From: Typha latifolia | Taxonomy: Eukaryota > Streptophyta > Magnoliopsida > Poales > Typhaceae | DNA length: 64,000 nt | Assembly: GCA_019914945.1 (NCBI GenBank) | Contig: CM034113.1 | Span: 7,048,850-7,112,849, forward strand | Reading direction: 5' to 3' | In this document: piece by piece, positions 1 through 13,857 of the stretch | Position numbering within the stretch: the first letter of the stretch is position 1 | Layout: every line of letters begins with the position of its first letter | Notes under the pieces: generated by a model | What the model saw: only the letters and a program-made list of their open reading frames with translations | Databases searched by the model: none | Told to the model about the DNA's origin: nothing | Position numbers and translations under genes: made by a program

Positions 1-1864
1 ATAATTATTTGAAGTCAATCTTATGACCTTGTTGATAGTAGGGAAGAGTACTGTAATTATAACCTTATATCGTAATGAAAGATTTGAGTGTTGAATATTG
101 GGCTTCTGAAAAGCCCACAGGCCTAGCTCGCTCGAAAAATAAATGCAAAGCGCTATTGGAATTCACAAGTCGACGCATATTCAATGGCGTGCTTCGACCG
201 ATTCGATAATTTTAATCACTTTGCTCTGATCCTACGATTTATCTGAATTTATTTTTTAAGTGCAATTAGGACTATCAGATATACATGATTGATACATCTG
301 TGTACATTCAAAAGTGCGACCGAAATTATCCCGTTGTGTTTTATTTCTAATTTGTATCTACTGTTGTTGAGCTATAAAGTGCTAATCATTTTTTTAGGAT
401 TTTTATAAATCGCACTTTGTATTTTTATTTATTTTATAATTTATACTCTATTTTTGTGGATTTTGTAGCCCAACTCCTTATTTTACTCTATAATTCTTAT
501 TTAATATTCTAACATTATTCTAACTAATTAACGTCGACTAAGTTACTAAAATATATCTACTATTTCCTCTTATTTTAATAACCCCTCCACCATTTTCCTC
601 GTCTACTCCCCTCACCATCACCGCCGCCACATTTTCTCATATTCCCTCTCCCCCTCCTCTTCCTCCTTCTTTTCTCTGGGAAGGAAAAAGAAAACGAAGA
701 AGACATGGGTAATTAAGTATTTATAAATTATTTCATATATTATAAATAAATATCCTTTTTGTAGTACCGTCTAAGTTAACTCATGGTGTTAAATGAGAAA
801 TATTAGGAAAAAAAATAAGGGGACAAGTTACAAAATCCTCCGGAGTGTGAATTATAAAATAAGTAAAATTTAAGGTGTGATTCATAAAAATCATTTTTTT
901 TTTATTACGAAGGAAGAACAACAAAAGTTTTGGCCCATTAGGCTTTGGGCTTGGTCAGAACCCTTTCTGAAAAATATTTTCTACATAATTACCATTGTAT
1001 AATATTAAAACTAAACTAAAATTGGTTAAAAAATCATTTTACCCTTATATAAATTACGTCTAAAGCTGCCAAATATTACCTAATATTATAATACAAGAAA
1101 AACTAGATATAGATATTTTCACTCATATATATGTATATTTATTAACTTTAACAACTATTTGTTATGAATATTTTATAAATATTCTATCAAAAACTAAACA
1201 CAGTGGCAAATTATGAAAGAGAACGGATTCAGGGACAGTCATTATAATATTTAAAAAAATCAGTGGCGATTATGTAAAAATCCATTTCTGAACACATCTG
1301 ACGATAGATAATAACATTAGTTCAAGGATCAAATTAAAAATATGAAAAGGAAGTTATAAATTATAATAAACATATAATATGAGGTGCAAAATGAAGAGGA
1401 TAACCTTTTCCACTTGGAAGAATCTTATATATATATATATATATATATATATCCTTTTCTCCGCTCATCGGTTCCATTTGGATTCTTCTTCCCATATTCC
1501 AATTTCCTACCAGTCCTCCTCCTCCTCCTCTTCTGCGGTGCTTGGTAACGGTATGATGTGATCTATTTTTACCTTTCTTTTCACCAATAAAAGTCACAAA
1601 TTTGGGGAAAAATTCGCGCTTTGATGCGTTTTCTGGTTCTAGGATTGCTTGCTAGTATTCAGTTTGCTCTTTTTGTGATTCCGAATTAGTACACTCTTGC
1701 TCTTATTTCTTTTTTTTCTTTTATCTCGTCGTCAGATTCTTGATGTTGGTAGAAGAGCCTTCTGAATTGAGAAAAGATGGTTTGACTTGTGTTCTTCTTC
1801 TTCTTCTTCTTCTTCTTCTTCTTCTTCTTCTTCTTTTGTTTTCCAGAGGAGGTGATTAGCGAGG
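1..1864. other. AT-rich intergenic region and 5' UTR of NAD synthetase gene
   Basis: No coding region is recognised before the NAD synthetase start at 1865. The stretch is AT-rich, with a pyrimidine-rich patch around 590-680, a (TA)n run at about 1426-1452 and a (CTT)n run at 1792-1836 that lies in the presumed 5' UTR. The short open frames near 1361-1600 and 1690-1920 are low-complexity and overlap these simple repeats, so they are not called as genes. Confidence 0.6.
1792..1836 (+). repeat. (CTT)n microsatellite in the 5' leader
   Basis: About 15 uninterrupted CTT/TTC units end 28 bases before the NAD synthetase ATG. It is almost certainly transcribed as 5' UTR, although the transcription start is not visible. 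CT-rich 5' leaders are common in plant genes. Confidence 0.85.
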
Positions 1865-4800
1865 ATGAGGCTCTTAAAGGTGGCGACTTGTAATTTGAAC
1901 CAGTGGGCAATGGATTTCGACACTAATCTGAAAAATATTAAAGAGTCGATCTCTATGGCTCGAGATGAAGGAGCTGTGATTAGGGTCGGGCCAGAGCTCG
2001 AGATTACCGGTTACGGTTGCGAAGACCATTTCCTCGAGCAGGATACAGTGACCCATGCGTGAGTTCTTTTTCGATTGGATTCACTATTTTGGATTATTAC
2101 GTGTTGTTTTCTTGGGGACATCAATTAGACAACCATAAGAGCCGTTTTAATAATTTAAGATTTACTAGTGATAGTAATTGGAATATTAATATAGTAAAAT
2201 AAATTAGCTGTTAGTTGTAAAGTTTAACATGTATGATTTGAGATCATAGGATTGAACATTTACTCTACTAGTGCAAATAAGATAACGAGCTATTAAGTTT
2301 GAAGAATGGATACAGTTGTAGTGCTTCTACTAATGTCTTTTTGTACCTAATTCTCCTCTTTAGATCCTTTAAAGCATTTTATTTTACCTACTTATAGCCT
2401 TGATATGTACGTAACATAGTGCTACCTCTAATGCCTTTTAAACATCTTTGTGCAGATGGGAATGCTTGAAGGATATTTTACTGGGTGATTGGACTGACAA
2501 CATTCTATGTAGCATTGGAATGCCTATTATTTATGAAAGTGTGCGATACAACTGCCAGGTTTTCTGCTTAAACAGAAAGATAATAATGATTCGTCCTAAG
2601 ATGTCCCTGGCAAATGATGGGAACTATAGGGAATTTCGGTGGTTCTCTGCTTGGACCTTTAAAGACAAGCTTATGGAACTCCAACTGCCAACTGATGTTT
2701 CTGAGGCTATATTCCAGGACTCTGTACCATTTGGTTACGGATACATTCAATTTCTTGATGTGTAAGCTCTAGTTACTGAACTGAAATCATAAATTCTTTG
2801 GTAACACCAATTGTAGAAACGTCCTTTATAATGCGTGTCATCATAGCTAACATGGTTTAAAATTAAACCTTTTAGGAGGTGAAATAATCTTCATATTAAA
2901 TTGTCAAAATATGCTTCCTAATAATAAGAGGAAAGTTGATATTAGAAAGCATGTCCTTTTTTATTTCAATGATTTTTTGTTGATTGAAAGAAATTGAGTC
3001 AAAAGAGGTTGTTAGAATAAATCCCAGATAGAGGCACAGGTGTACCTTCAGTTGCTACGCAACTGTGTATACAAGATTGTTCAGGTGGAGCTACGAAAGT
3101 CCCTCTTGCCTTGTGTTGTTATGAGGTTATCCCCTCTAATTCTTATTTTTAGTAGACTGTGATCTTGTTCCTGGCCTTCTTGGGTATCATCTTCCTTATG
3201 TGTCTGCATTGTAATGCTCTCATGGTTCATAGGGAGTTTGAGCTCTTTAAGGTGAATTATGATATTATTGTCTTTGCAGTTGAATAAAATTAGCTGTTAG
3301 ATAACATAGCGGCTAAAGCTTGAAGTTTCAATTTAAACAAAACATGAAATTATACTGGTTGATATTCAGTAAAGACAGACAGGTGGTATCTTAGAATTAA
3401 AGCACTGGTTTCCTGAGATTCTTTCTAACTTTGGTAACAGAGTTTCTGAAAACAAAGTTTGCATAATATAATTTAAAATTTGAGAACGTCAAGATATTAT
3501 CATCACTTAACCTGCCAAGTTTATATTGAACCTTGATTAACTTTCTATTCATAAGCGTACAACTTAGGGATAGCTGAGACTCATTGAATGTGTGACTTTT
3601 AAGAACTTTAGTATTTCTTTTTGTATTTGGAGAAGCCTCTTCTATTGCTCTTGTAGGTTTTTGAAGATCCAACTATATCTTGGTCAGCAAAAGAAAAACA
3701 CTTCTTATTTGCTAAATGCCACTTTGTAGCTATTGCATACGATGGGTCCTGGATTAGGATGACAATAATTTGGGGAAGTAGCTTGTCATGACAATCTATC
3801 CGTTGGTTTTCTTCCTACTTTCGTGGTATATGAACCACTCTTATTTGTAATTGCAAATTCTGGTTTTAATAGCCATATAGTGTATATTTTCTACACGAAG
3901 ACATGAGTAACTTGTAGGCATTTTCTAGTAATTAATCTTGAACTTCTTGTTTTCGTCTTCTCAGATCTGTTGCTGCTGAAACATGTGAGGAGCTCTTTAC
4001 TGCAGATGCTCCTCGTGTTGCACTTGCATTAAATGGTGTTGAGGTTTTCATGAATGCAAGTGGAAGTCACCACCAACTAAGAAAGCTTAATCTTCGAATT
4101 GATTCATTTAAAAATGCAACTCGCTTTTGTGGAGGTGTTTACATGTACAGTAACCACCAGGGATGTGATGGTGGCCGCCTTTACTATGGTATGATTGGGT
4201 GATTTGAATATCCATTATATTCTTGTAAACTTAAAATGGGTCTGAAACAGAAAAACCTAATTTTTATTATATTCATTTCCTGTCATTTTCTTATCAAGTT
4301 GCATATCTATTATAATAGAAATGAAGCATGACTTTCTGCCTGATTTATGAGATGTGGCTCATTTTACTAGGCCGATGTCTATCTCATACTAAATGATCAA
4401 ATTAACATCTCACTTCTTATCTTCATCATTGATACTGACCAGATGGATGCTGTTGCATTGCGGTGAATGGAGATGTGGTTGCACAGGGATCTCAGTTTTC
4501 CTTGAAGGACGTTGAAGTATTGACCGCCCAAGTAGATCTTGATGCTGTGAGATATATGCCTCGTTTAAATTCATACCTGAAGAATTTTTTTCCAATAAAT
4601 CTAAACTGAAACAACCTTGAGTTATTTGTGATAGTTGCATCTAGCAAAAACATGCTTATTTTTCTTTCACAATTTAACTGTAGTTGTACAAAATTGAGCT
4701 GCAACATTGATTTGTTAAGTTTTTTTTAATAATTTGTCTCTGTCTCCTTTATCAAATAATTGGAAGGAAGAGATGTAAAAAATATATGCTTAGGGACTGT

Positions 4801-7800
4801 AGAGTGAATGCAAAAAGATGCTAATTATTGATTACAGTAGTTGCTGAATAGAAAATCAAAAAGATATTAGATGGAGAAAGATTAAACTTTTCATGAAGTT
4901 TCCTTCAGGATTCTATTTTGAATTTTGGGAAACCTGATGTTTTTTACAAAGCAGATATCATCCATGTGAATTAACATTGAACTATAATAGTTTTAACTTT
5001 GTAGCTTTTAAAGATCGGTCATTTTTCCTTTTCTCGCTCCATAAATGTTCACTGATAGGTGTTAATCGTGCTTTATCTTTGCATCTGGCAACTTTATTCA
5101 ATTTACTATAAATTTCATACTGGGAGCATATCTGTGAAAAATGTGGTTTCACAAGTTTTTCTTCTGTTAATTAAGCCTTTCTCTATCTTATTAAACAATG
5201 GTATACTCTCTTTTGTTTCTTTTATTCCTTTTTCTTGCCTAAGCTGTTAGTAATATGTAGTGCTCTATTGAAGGTAAGCCAGAAACTTTGGAGCTACTTT
5301 TATAAATTTTGCTGTTGCAGACCATGGAATAGAAGAATTCAGATTTTCAGACACAAGAATTACAACATTAATGACAACAGTACATAGTTGAACAGATAGT
5401 GATGCCTTTTCTTCTCCACAAGCACCTTATTAATGCATTCTTCTTTTTGTTCTCTTTTTTTCTCCATGTAATCAGGTTTCTAGTTATCGAGGATCAATAA
5501 GTAGTTTCAGGGAGCAAGCAAGTCACAAACAAAAGGTTCCCTCAGTAAAGGCACCATTTAAACTTTGTCAACCTTTTAAACCTGGAACTTCTCCTACTAT
5601 TCCAGTTGAGGTTAGCGTTTCCTTAAGTTTTGAATTTAGATGGTGTTGATATCAGGCACAGTTAACCATGTAGAAGTAAAATCTGAACTGCATGCAGTTA
5701 TCCAATTTGAACTTGTACTAATTGCATATGTCCATCCATCCATTAGTTGATGTTCCTAATAGTTGCTGATTATTTTGTTTTGACCCTTGGTCATATACAG
5801 ATTAAGTATCATTGTCCCGAGGAAGAGATTGCATTTGGACCTAGTTGTTGGCTATGGGATTATCTGCGAAGAAGTGGAGCATCTGGATTTCTGCTTCCTC
5901 TATCTGGTGGTGCTGATAGTTCATCTGTTGCTGCAATTGTTGGTTGCATGTGCCAGCTCGTTATAAAAGGTCGGCTCTGCACTCTGTTTGATGTATGAGA
6001 AGGTATTAATTTTGGTCTGAGTGAATTAAACGTAGTGGCATTTGCAAAATTGGAGACTTCATTGAATGAATGAATTCTCTAGAAGTGTATATTATTCGTC
6101 CCAAATAACTGAAATAAGTCATCTTTAAGAGTGAATAGCTAAGTTAGAAATGCCAAACTTTGATTGCTGGATTTGACCTTATTTTAAGATAGTAAAGACC
6201 TGTTTATCATGTAAACTTTGCTATTTCTGTGAGTATCTTAAATCAGATAATAATAAGGCTGCACCAGATGTAAAATAGGGATCTGACATCATGGATTTGA
6301 TCAGATAAACCACTCTACGGTGCTTATTTCTTGAAGTGTTACAAAGCCACAGCAAGTTATCATTGTCACCCCCATCCAATGTTTCCTTCTTAATAGTCAT
6401 CACAGATTTTATTTTTTACTGGCGTCGCTTTATTGATGTATATTCATGTATGGTTTACTAGTTGTGAGGCCTTCAGAGTATTATTGTGAGACTTTTTCAA
6501 AATTATTTTCTTTTTCTCACTCTTTTAGAGCACAACCAAAAGCTCCATCCTTTATCTTCTGAAACTGATTCAATTTCCTTTTGTCAGTGGTTTGATACTT
6601 TAAGTTCTCTTCCTTACCCTTTTAAAAGATGCTATCAGTTCTCTTTCAGGAATAAAGTTATAGAATGACAATTAGTACTTGATTCTGTACTGCTGTTATT
6701 TTAGTTTGTGCAACTTGATGCTTGATCAGTTGACTAAGTGATACACGGTAATGAATATTTATGCAGGTATATATTATTCCATAAAGCTAAATTTCAGTTA
6801 TTTTTAACAAGCTCTCTCCTCATAAGGTGCTGCCTTTTGAGTATAAAATATTTTTTTTTGGTGTACCCTTTTGTTGTCATTATACTGACCAAAATAATTG
6901 TGAAACTTATACAGATATAGAGAAAGGAGATGAGCAAGTAAAGGCAGACGCTCTTCGGATTGGCCAATACAAAAATGGAGAGCTCCCAACTGACAGCAAA
7001 GAATTTGCTAGGCGCATTTTTTATACTGTTTATATGGGAACTGAGAACAGGTAAGTAATCTAAACTAGTTGGAGAAATCATTAAGAATCAAAGCTTTGTC
7101 ATAAAGTTACTTGATTTATAGTAGATAACTTTATATTTGATTTCTTGCCGTAGACTAAGAACACTTTTGCATCTAATATCCTACCACAGTGTTGCATTTC
7201 TATCGAATAAACTAGAATTGGAGAAGTTTGAGTCGTTTGACCCATCACATGTAATTCACGCTAATATGGGCTCTCTAGGTTCCCTTATTTATGAGTACTT
7301 TTTTAGGTGGCTTAGACCCCTGCTAATAAGTTCCTCTGCTTCAGTTGATGATAACGTCATTCTTCCGTAGATGTTTTACACGTTTACTATTGTTGATTAA
7401 ACTGTTTTGTGGTACTTTTCAGTTCCGAAGATACTAAATCACGTGCAAAGAGGCTAGCTAAGGAGATTGGGTCATGGCACCTAGATGTGCCTATAGATAG
7501 TGTTATTTCTGCGTTACTCTCATTATTCCAGAAACTAACAGGGATGCGACCACGTTACAAAGTAAGTAGAAGTAGATTATTCTGTATGTAACATTGTAAC
7601 TACTGTTTCACAATTACATGTCACTGAAAAATGCAGTTATTTTTAGTAAATTAAGTTAATACAATTCTTGTGATGGTAACTACACTGGTAAAGCATAGGT
7701 CGATGGAGGATCAAATGCAGAGAATCTGGGGTTGCAAAACATTCAAGCACGAGTTAGAATGGTGTTAGCCTTTATGTTGGCGTCTCTTATGCCATGGGTT

Positions 7801-10603
7801 CAGAATAAATCTGGATTTTATCTTGTATTAGGAAGCTCAAATGTGGATGAAGGATTACGTGGTTATTTGACCAAGGTAAAAGCTATATTTCTACTTGCTG
7901 CATGCTTATTTTATCCTGTTTGTTTCATTACTAACTTTGATAGACATGTAACTTTCTTTCAACTTTTACAAAATTATGTTCCACATGAGGGACAATTCTG
8001 GCATCAGGTGCATTGATAGTGCCAGATTTATTTATTTTTCAGTTTTCTTTAGTAATGACTGAATGCAAAAAATTTCAAATAAATTAATGCCCTGTGATAG
8101 TACATTTAATACATAATTAATATCTTATATTGATACAGACATCATTAAATAAGTATATTCAATATGCAAATATTTTGTTTGTTTTTGTAGTATGACTGCA
8201 GTTCGGCGGATATAAATCCCATCGGGAGTGTCAGTAAGCAGGACCTCAGGGCTTTTCTACGTTGGGCTGCTATTCATCTTCACTATCCTTCTTTGGCAGA
8301 AGTGGAAGCAGCACCTCCGACTGCTGAGTTGGAGCCAATCCGTTCCAACTATAATCAGGTAGTACTTTTCTCCTTAAAGGTTTAGAAAGACAATATTAAT
8401 CATGTATATTTATAAAAGGAAAAAAGTGTGCATTTGAGGTTTTCTTTATATTTTTCTACAGTTTGATCCTATTATTTTTGTTGCTTCTAATGATTCTTGA
8501 CTTACATCACCTTAACTGGCATATATGAACTTGATAGCTTAAAATATATCACCTTAACTGGCATATATGAACTTGATAGCTTAAAATATATCACCTTAAC
8601 TGGCATATATGAACTTGATAGCTTAAAATATATATGGCTATATGCTGCCTCGAATTTGGTCCTACTGCATTGAGTTACATGAATAATGGTTGCAAGACTC
8701 TATGGATAGAGTTTTTATATTTGCTAATACGGACAAGTACTTATTTTCAGGGAAAATTATATTTAACAGCATACATTAGTGCAGTTATTACAATACACCC
8801 TATGTTTTTGACCTATCCAGTTCAAACCCTACATTTTTAGTTTATTTAGCAAAAACATGCAGCGAGTTAAATTTAACCAAATAACTCTTAACAGCTATGA
8901 ATCTAAAAATTAACATTCCTAAAATACCCTTACGGTTTCCCTTCTTCCCATAGCCCTATGCCTACATTCCCTAGCAAAAACCTACCACTCCTAATCTTCT
9001 TCTTCTTCCCCACCATTCCTATTCTTTTTCTTCTTCTTCTTCCCTCTTACCACCCACCATCTCTCTTCTTCATCTTCTTCTTCCCCCTTAGTACCCACCA
9101 TCTCCTTCTTTTTCTTCTTCTTTCCTTTTTGTCATTAAGGAGTTTTAGTTGAACAAATTGAGGGTATTTTTGTACGTATGATTAACTAAACCAGAGACTG
9201 GTTACTTTTTGTTTGATTATCATCAGTGTGTTTTTGGTGAATAAATTGTAAATATAGGGCTTATTTTCAGTTGTGCCTGAGTTGAAATGATTTTTAAGCT
9301 GTCTGAAATTCCATAAAGTTACATGGCTAATGCTTGCAGGATTCTTAGACGTAGGTTGCTTTGCCAGTCTCTTGAGATGCAATTTTTTGTTTGATAATAT
9401 GGACAAATAGTTATTTTCTTTATGCCCTGGGAATATTGAAGTGATATTTATGCTGTCTGAGATTCCAGTAAAACAATTCTACTCTCTAGCTCGTCTAAGA
9501 TTTGGAGATACAGAATCCTGCCTTTAATCCAAGTTGGCTTTCTGTGCATTTCAGTTAGATGAAGTCGACATGGGAATGACCTATGAGGAATTGTCTGTAT
9601 ATGGAAGGCTGAGGAAAATCTTCCGCTGCGGTCCTGTGTCTATGTTTCAGGTTGGCCACGAATCTTAATTTTCCTTTCCAAAAATTGAGAATCATAAAGA
9701 ATTACCTTCTTTCGTTACTCATTTTGTTGATTTTTAAGACCTTTTTGGAAAAAAAAATTATACTCTTGAATGATAGATGCAATGCCCACCTCACTTCTAA
9801 ATGTTATTAACAACAACAATGTGGGCACAAACTTTCAAAAAGAGAGACAGTAAGGTAGTTTGTTGGTTTGGATTTGACAGCTGCTGGTACTAAAGATTCA
9901 GTGCAATGGGACATGAAATTGTAAACGTTCACACTTCTTCCTACAATATCCCTGAGTAGTCATATATTCCATCTTTCACGATACATCTGCAGATTGTGAA
10001 ATTGAATCTTTAATATATTAAATGGTGAAATTTGAAAATTCATGTCCTTGGTTCTGATTTTTCTCCTGAAATTGCTAGCAAAATTCTTTTTTGACAGTCC
10101 CTATCAGTTCTAATCATATTTGGTCCTCCTTATATGAATGTATGTTGCAGAATCTGTGCCATAGATGGTGTGGGAGATTATCTCCAACAGAGGTAGCAGA
10201 TAAAGTGAAACACTTCTTTAAGTACTATTCGATCAACCGACACAAGATGACTGTCTTAACTCCATCATACCATGCTGAGGTATGTTCTTCCTTCCTGGGC
10301 TTATTGTTGTTTCATTTACTTAGCAGGAACTTCTAATTTCTGATTTTGTTGAACTATTCCTCACTTTTGCAGAGCTATTCACCAGAGGACAATAGATTCG
10401 ATCTTCGCCAGTTCCTATATAACTCGAGATGGCCTTATCAATTCCGCAAAATTGATCAACTCGTCGAAGGGATGGATAAAGATTGTAAAGTTGTTAATTT
10501 CCCAGAATTGCAACAGAGGATAGACTCAGATGTCACCTCCGGGCAGGGTAGCGGCATGGGAGTTGTGGCAGCAGGATCAGGCAATCCTGCTGCTGGTCTT
10601 TAA
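1865..10603 (+). CDS. Glutamine-dependent NAD(+) synthetase, 13 exons
   Basis: Cytosolic enzyme for the last step of NAD synthesis: deamido-NAD + ATP + glutamine to NAD+, AMP, PPi and glutamate. Coding exons: 1865-2058, 2456-2761, 3965-4188, 4443-4546, 5476-5610, 5801-5969, 6915-7050, 7423-7561, 7699-7875, 8191-8358, 9555-9650, 10151-10279, 10373-10603; all introns are GT-AG and phases join to 735 residues, the usual plant length. The N-terminal nitrilase-type glutaminase domain shows the Glu-Lys-Cys triad at about E44 ([10 protein letters not shown]), K113 ([14 protein letters not shown]) and C174 (AAETCEELF). The C-terminal ATP-pyrophosphatase domain has the P-loop SGGADSS at about 356-362, and [12 protein letters not shown] and [13 protein letters not shown] match the family. 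The protein ends with a Gly/Ala-rich tail. No break is seen, so the gene looks functional. Confidence 0.97.
8506..8631. repeat. Three tandem copies of a 42-bp unit in NAD synthetase intron 10
   Basis: The unit begins ATCACCTTAACTGGCATATA and recurs at 8506, 8548 and 8590 with essentially no differences, which indicates a recent local expansion. It lies inside the intron 8359-9554. A CTT/CCT-rich tract (about 8940-9135) follows in the same intron. Confidence 0.9.
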
Positions 10604-11091
10604 AATCAATCACCACAGGAAGTTGATACAAGATATCACCAGGTTATTCTTCTTGTCCATCACATTGAGGTTACTGAGGTGAACTACACAAGAAGAATCT
10701 CTTGCCAAAGTTTTGTTAATTGGCTATACTCTCATTTCAGGACACAAACTCATCCTCTGGCTACAGAAGAATCTCTTGTCCAGTTTACATCTCTTTTATA
10801 GGTAATTGGTAATTGTATATTTTCTCCTCAGTCTTGTCTTAAGAAAAATCTGTCAGCCATGCTCTTGCCCCCTCTGCTAGATTTTTCTTGCAACTTATTT
10901 TGATCCTCTTGGCCTCAATGCAACATTTGATTTGTGGTGAATGTTCATAGCATTCTGCTGATCAATCGTTCTCCTCCTGTTGAATAAGTTGTATTCTGGA
11001 TATCAGATTGTTACTTTAAATTGAAATATCTAACAATAATCAGTACCTACTTTTTGTTTCAAAATAATTAGAGTTTGTAAACTTCTCTGGT

Positions 11092-11145
11092 GGCACGTGC
11101 CGTATGATCAGTACGGTACTGTCGCTTCTCCGTGCTCGCACGTGC
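11092..11145. promoter_or_regulatory. Two CACGTG G-box palindromes 46 bp apart
   Basis: GGCACGTGCC (11092-11101) and GCACGTGC (11138-11145) are perfect palindromes around the CACGTG core, the site bound by plant bZIP and bHLH factors. They lie about 490 bases past the NAD synthetase stop and 2.3 kb before the next gene, so their target, if any, is unclear. Confidence 0.45.
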
Positions 11146-12002
11146 AGGTGCTAATCACATAGTGATTCGTGCATGCATGCCCCTTGATGATGGATGCATT
11201 AATTGTATCTATTTTTTTATTTTTTAAAATAATTGCCACGAATTTTCTTGGAATATTATTTTTTAAAATTATTGAGTTCTTTTAAAAATGTTCACAATTA
11301 AAATTAAAAAAAAAATGAAAACAAAGAATCATTTTTGCCCTTGTAAAAAAATATTTAGAAAAATGTCTGTGTTAAATATTTTAAAAAAAAAATAGAATCT
11401 TAGCATTTACAAATATTTATTAATTTTCAATAACATTGGCTCAGGTGGCGTTTCGTTGGCGTTAATATTTTCTATCAAAATAAATTATAAAGTGACCAAA
11501 CTATTATTCCTACTAATTTCAAGTCAGACCAATATTTTTGAGAGAATAATTAAGCCTTCTTATGTCCAAATTAATAGTTGACTAATGTTTACAATTTAAT
11601 TTGGACCATAGTAAAATTAAATGGTTAAATTTCAAATATAGAAGATAAATTAAAACAGAGCCAAACCACATATAAATAATTTATAATTTCTCCTAACTTT
11701 TTTTCTTCTTCTTCTTTTGAACATTATAACAGAGGAATTGCAGGTTTTGAAATGTCCTACATAAAGGACCCAAATGCATAATAATCATGTCCCCTTTTCC
11801 CTTCACTTTTTCCAGCCTTTAGACATCAGCCAACATCAATTTAATCATGATGCCATCCATTGGCAATTATGAATGCCTCAGGCTGTACAATATATCAACT
11901 CAGTGTATAGTGTTTTTGCCTTTCTGGTGGTCTTCAATCTTCCCAACATTTCCTACCAAAGCAATCAAATTGTTCCCCATAACTAGAGAAGGTTCAATAT
12001 AT

Positions 12003-12037
<35 letters not shown>

Positions 12038-12887
12038 GCTTTAGAGTTTGCTTGTTCAAATATCACTTCTTAAGGCTCTTTTAATCTTTACTTCCTATTA
12101 TCTATTTTCATGAAGTATGCAAGAGTTCATATTTTTATTATTTTTTATCTATTCATATTTAATATATAAAACTGTATGTTACTCCACTTTTAGTTTTCAG
12201 ATCAATTGATTATTTAAAAGAAATTAGCTTTTTAATCCTCCACCAATCATCCCTCTTACAGCAGTTATTACTACCATTATTCATCATGAACAAGTGGAGC
12301 CACTAGCTCTACTTATTGCCTTTTGTAATTCAAACTTAAATTTATTTGAAGTTATAATTGTTTTCAATCTCTCAATCTTAACCAATATGCCCAATTTTTT
12401 TTTCTTTTAATTTTCTTTTTTTTTTCTTCTTATCAAAAGGAACGACATTACTGCTTGTAAGATTCGAGCCAAAGTGGCTCCAAATTGGTCAAAAAGAACA
12501 AAATCTTTTAGATGGACAAAGCTACTCTCTCATATCAATGCCCAAAAAAAAAAAAAAAAAAATCTCTCTATATTGGGTGCCCAATTCACAGCTTTCTTAT
12601 CTATAGGTAGGATTCAATTTGGCGTTTACAAAACGTATGTCTTTTATTTTTCTTTTTCACCAATCAAGATTCAAGATCAAACAAATAAAAAAATCTGTGT
12701 CTGTTGTTATGAGACAATGGGTCAATGGATTGACCCACCCAAGTACTTTTGTGGTCATTTCTCAACCAAAAAAAAGTACTTTTGTGGTACATTATGAGAT
12801 CAAAATTCATCAAATACTTGTTGTATATATACTAATTTGGTGACCTCTTGTGTATTCAACTTTTTCCTCTTGGAGTTCAAATTAAGC

Positions 12888-12890
<3 letters not shown>

Positions 12891-12945
<55 letters not shown>
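12891..12945. repeat. (CT)n microsatellite
   Basis: About 27 CT units in an uninterrupted run, roughly 490 bases upstream of the small gene at 13435. Confidence 0.95.
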
Positions 12946-12948
<3 letters not shown>

Positions 12949-13434
12949 GCAAGGAATCCTGCCAAAGCAAAAGCATGCTACAATAAAGAAAAGGAAAGCC
13001 AGGGAGGGGAAAAAAAAAGAAAGAAAAGGACCATATTGCCACTCTAGAGTCTGTTAACAAACTCTGGTTCTCAATATTGGCACACCACTCTCTCTATCAG
13101 ATGATCTCCATTGTTCTCATCCTCCAATACCCACATGTTTCTCCACTCCCTGTTGATGCAAGAGCCCAAGAATCCACAAACAAGGCAAGCAATCTTCTCC
13201 ATCTCCTCTCTCTTTCTCCCCCCCTCTCTCCCCCTATATATATGTAGTCCAGTAGTTATGCTTCATGACATGGTTCAGTATTTTGAATTTATTTGCGAGT
13301 ATAATGTTCTTTTCCCAAGTGTTGAATGGATACAAGGAGTGATTCAATGTACATGTTAATCGTTCAGAAAGCCTTGGTATCAAAGAGCAGTAGAGGTTAT
13401 AGTGATTCTATGGAAGCCTGCAACAAAGCCATCC

Positions 13435-13857
13435 ATGAGCAAACATAGAGTGATTCCAGAGTACTGCAACAAACCAAAGCTAAGGAAGTGCACTTCTCTA
13501 AGGGTGGCTTCTTCATTCACTCGAGTCTGCCTCTGCGTGCCTATATCTTCGTATAACGAGGTTTTTCAGGCCGACGTGCCGCCTAGGAGAAGCTATAGCT
13601 ATCCAAGATCGAAGTCCTTTGCCGCGCCACAAGATAGAATTGCAAACACAAGGACATCGGTCGAGTGTCGAAGAGTCTTCAGAGGGAAATCGCTGACGGA
13701 TGACATACTGATGAGAAGATTCGTCGTCGAAGAGGAAGCAATGATGCAGCTGAGGAGGAGGAACCAGATGGAATTCATAAGGAGGAGGAATTCAATGAGG
13801 AGGAAAAAACTTGGGCCTAGTCCTCTTAGTAGGATGACAATGGCAGAAGAGGAGTAG
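13435..13857 (+). CDS. Small basic plant protein of unknown function
   Basis: The frame is open from 13402, but that codon is GTG; the first in-frame ATG is at 13435 and gives about 140 residues beginning [11 protein letters not shown]. No catalytic or named domain is visible. Features are a Cys-containing hydrophobic patch ([12 protein letters not shown]), a serine/tyrosine/arginine stretch ([15 protein letters not shown]), the segment [20 protein letters not shown] and a very Arg-rich helical C-terminus ending in [14 protein letters not shown]. The ordered charge pattern and conserved-looking C-terminus suggest a real plant-specific protein, perhaps nuclear because of the basic clusters, but this is inference. 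A 13-codon upstream frame (13410-13448) overlaps the start out of frame and could lower translation. An unseen upstream exon is possible. Confidence 0.65.
   Translation: MSKHRVIPEYCNKPKLRKCTSLRVASSFTRVCLCVPISSYNEVFQADVPPRRSYSYPRSKSFAAPQDRIANTRTSVECRRVFRGKSLTDDILMRRFVVEEEAMMQLRRRNQMEFIRRRNSMRRKKLGPSPLSRMTMAEEE

Larger units (their letters stand above)
10604..13434. other. NAD synthetase 3' region and AT-rich intergenic DNA
   Basis: The first few hundred bases are the presumed 3' UTR of NAD synthetase. Then come two G-box palindromes (11092-11101 and 11138-11145), AT-rich sequence, an (AC)n(TA)n run at 12000-12038, poly-A tracts and a long (CT)n run at 12891-12945. The segment from about 13080 to 13434 is probably promoter or 5' UTR of the small gene that follows. 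Open frames here are short and low-complexity. Confidence 0.6.

Noticed and set aside
13402..13434. N-terminal extension of the small unknown gene
   Set aside because: The frame opens at GTG; there is no ATG before 13435, so the extension is not accepted.
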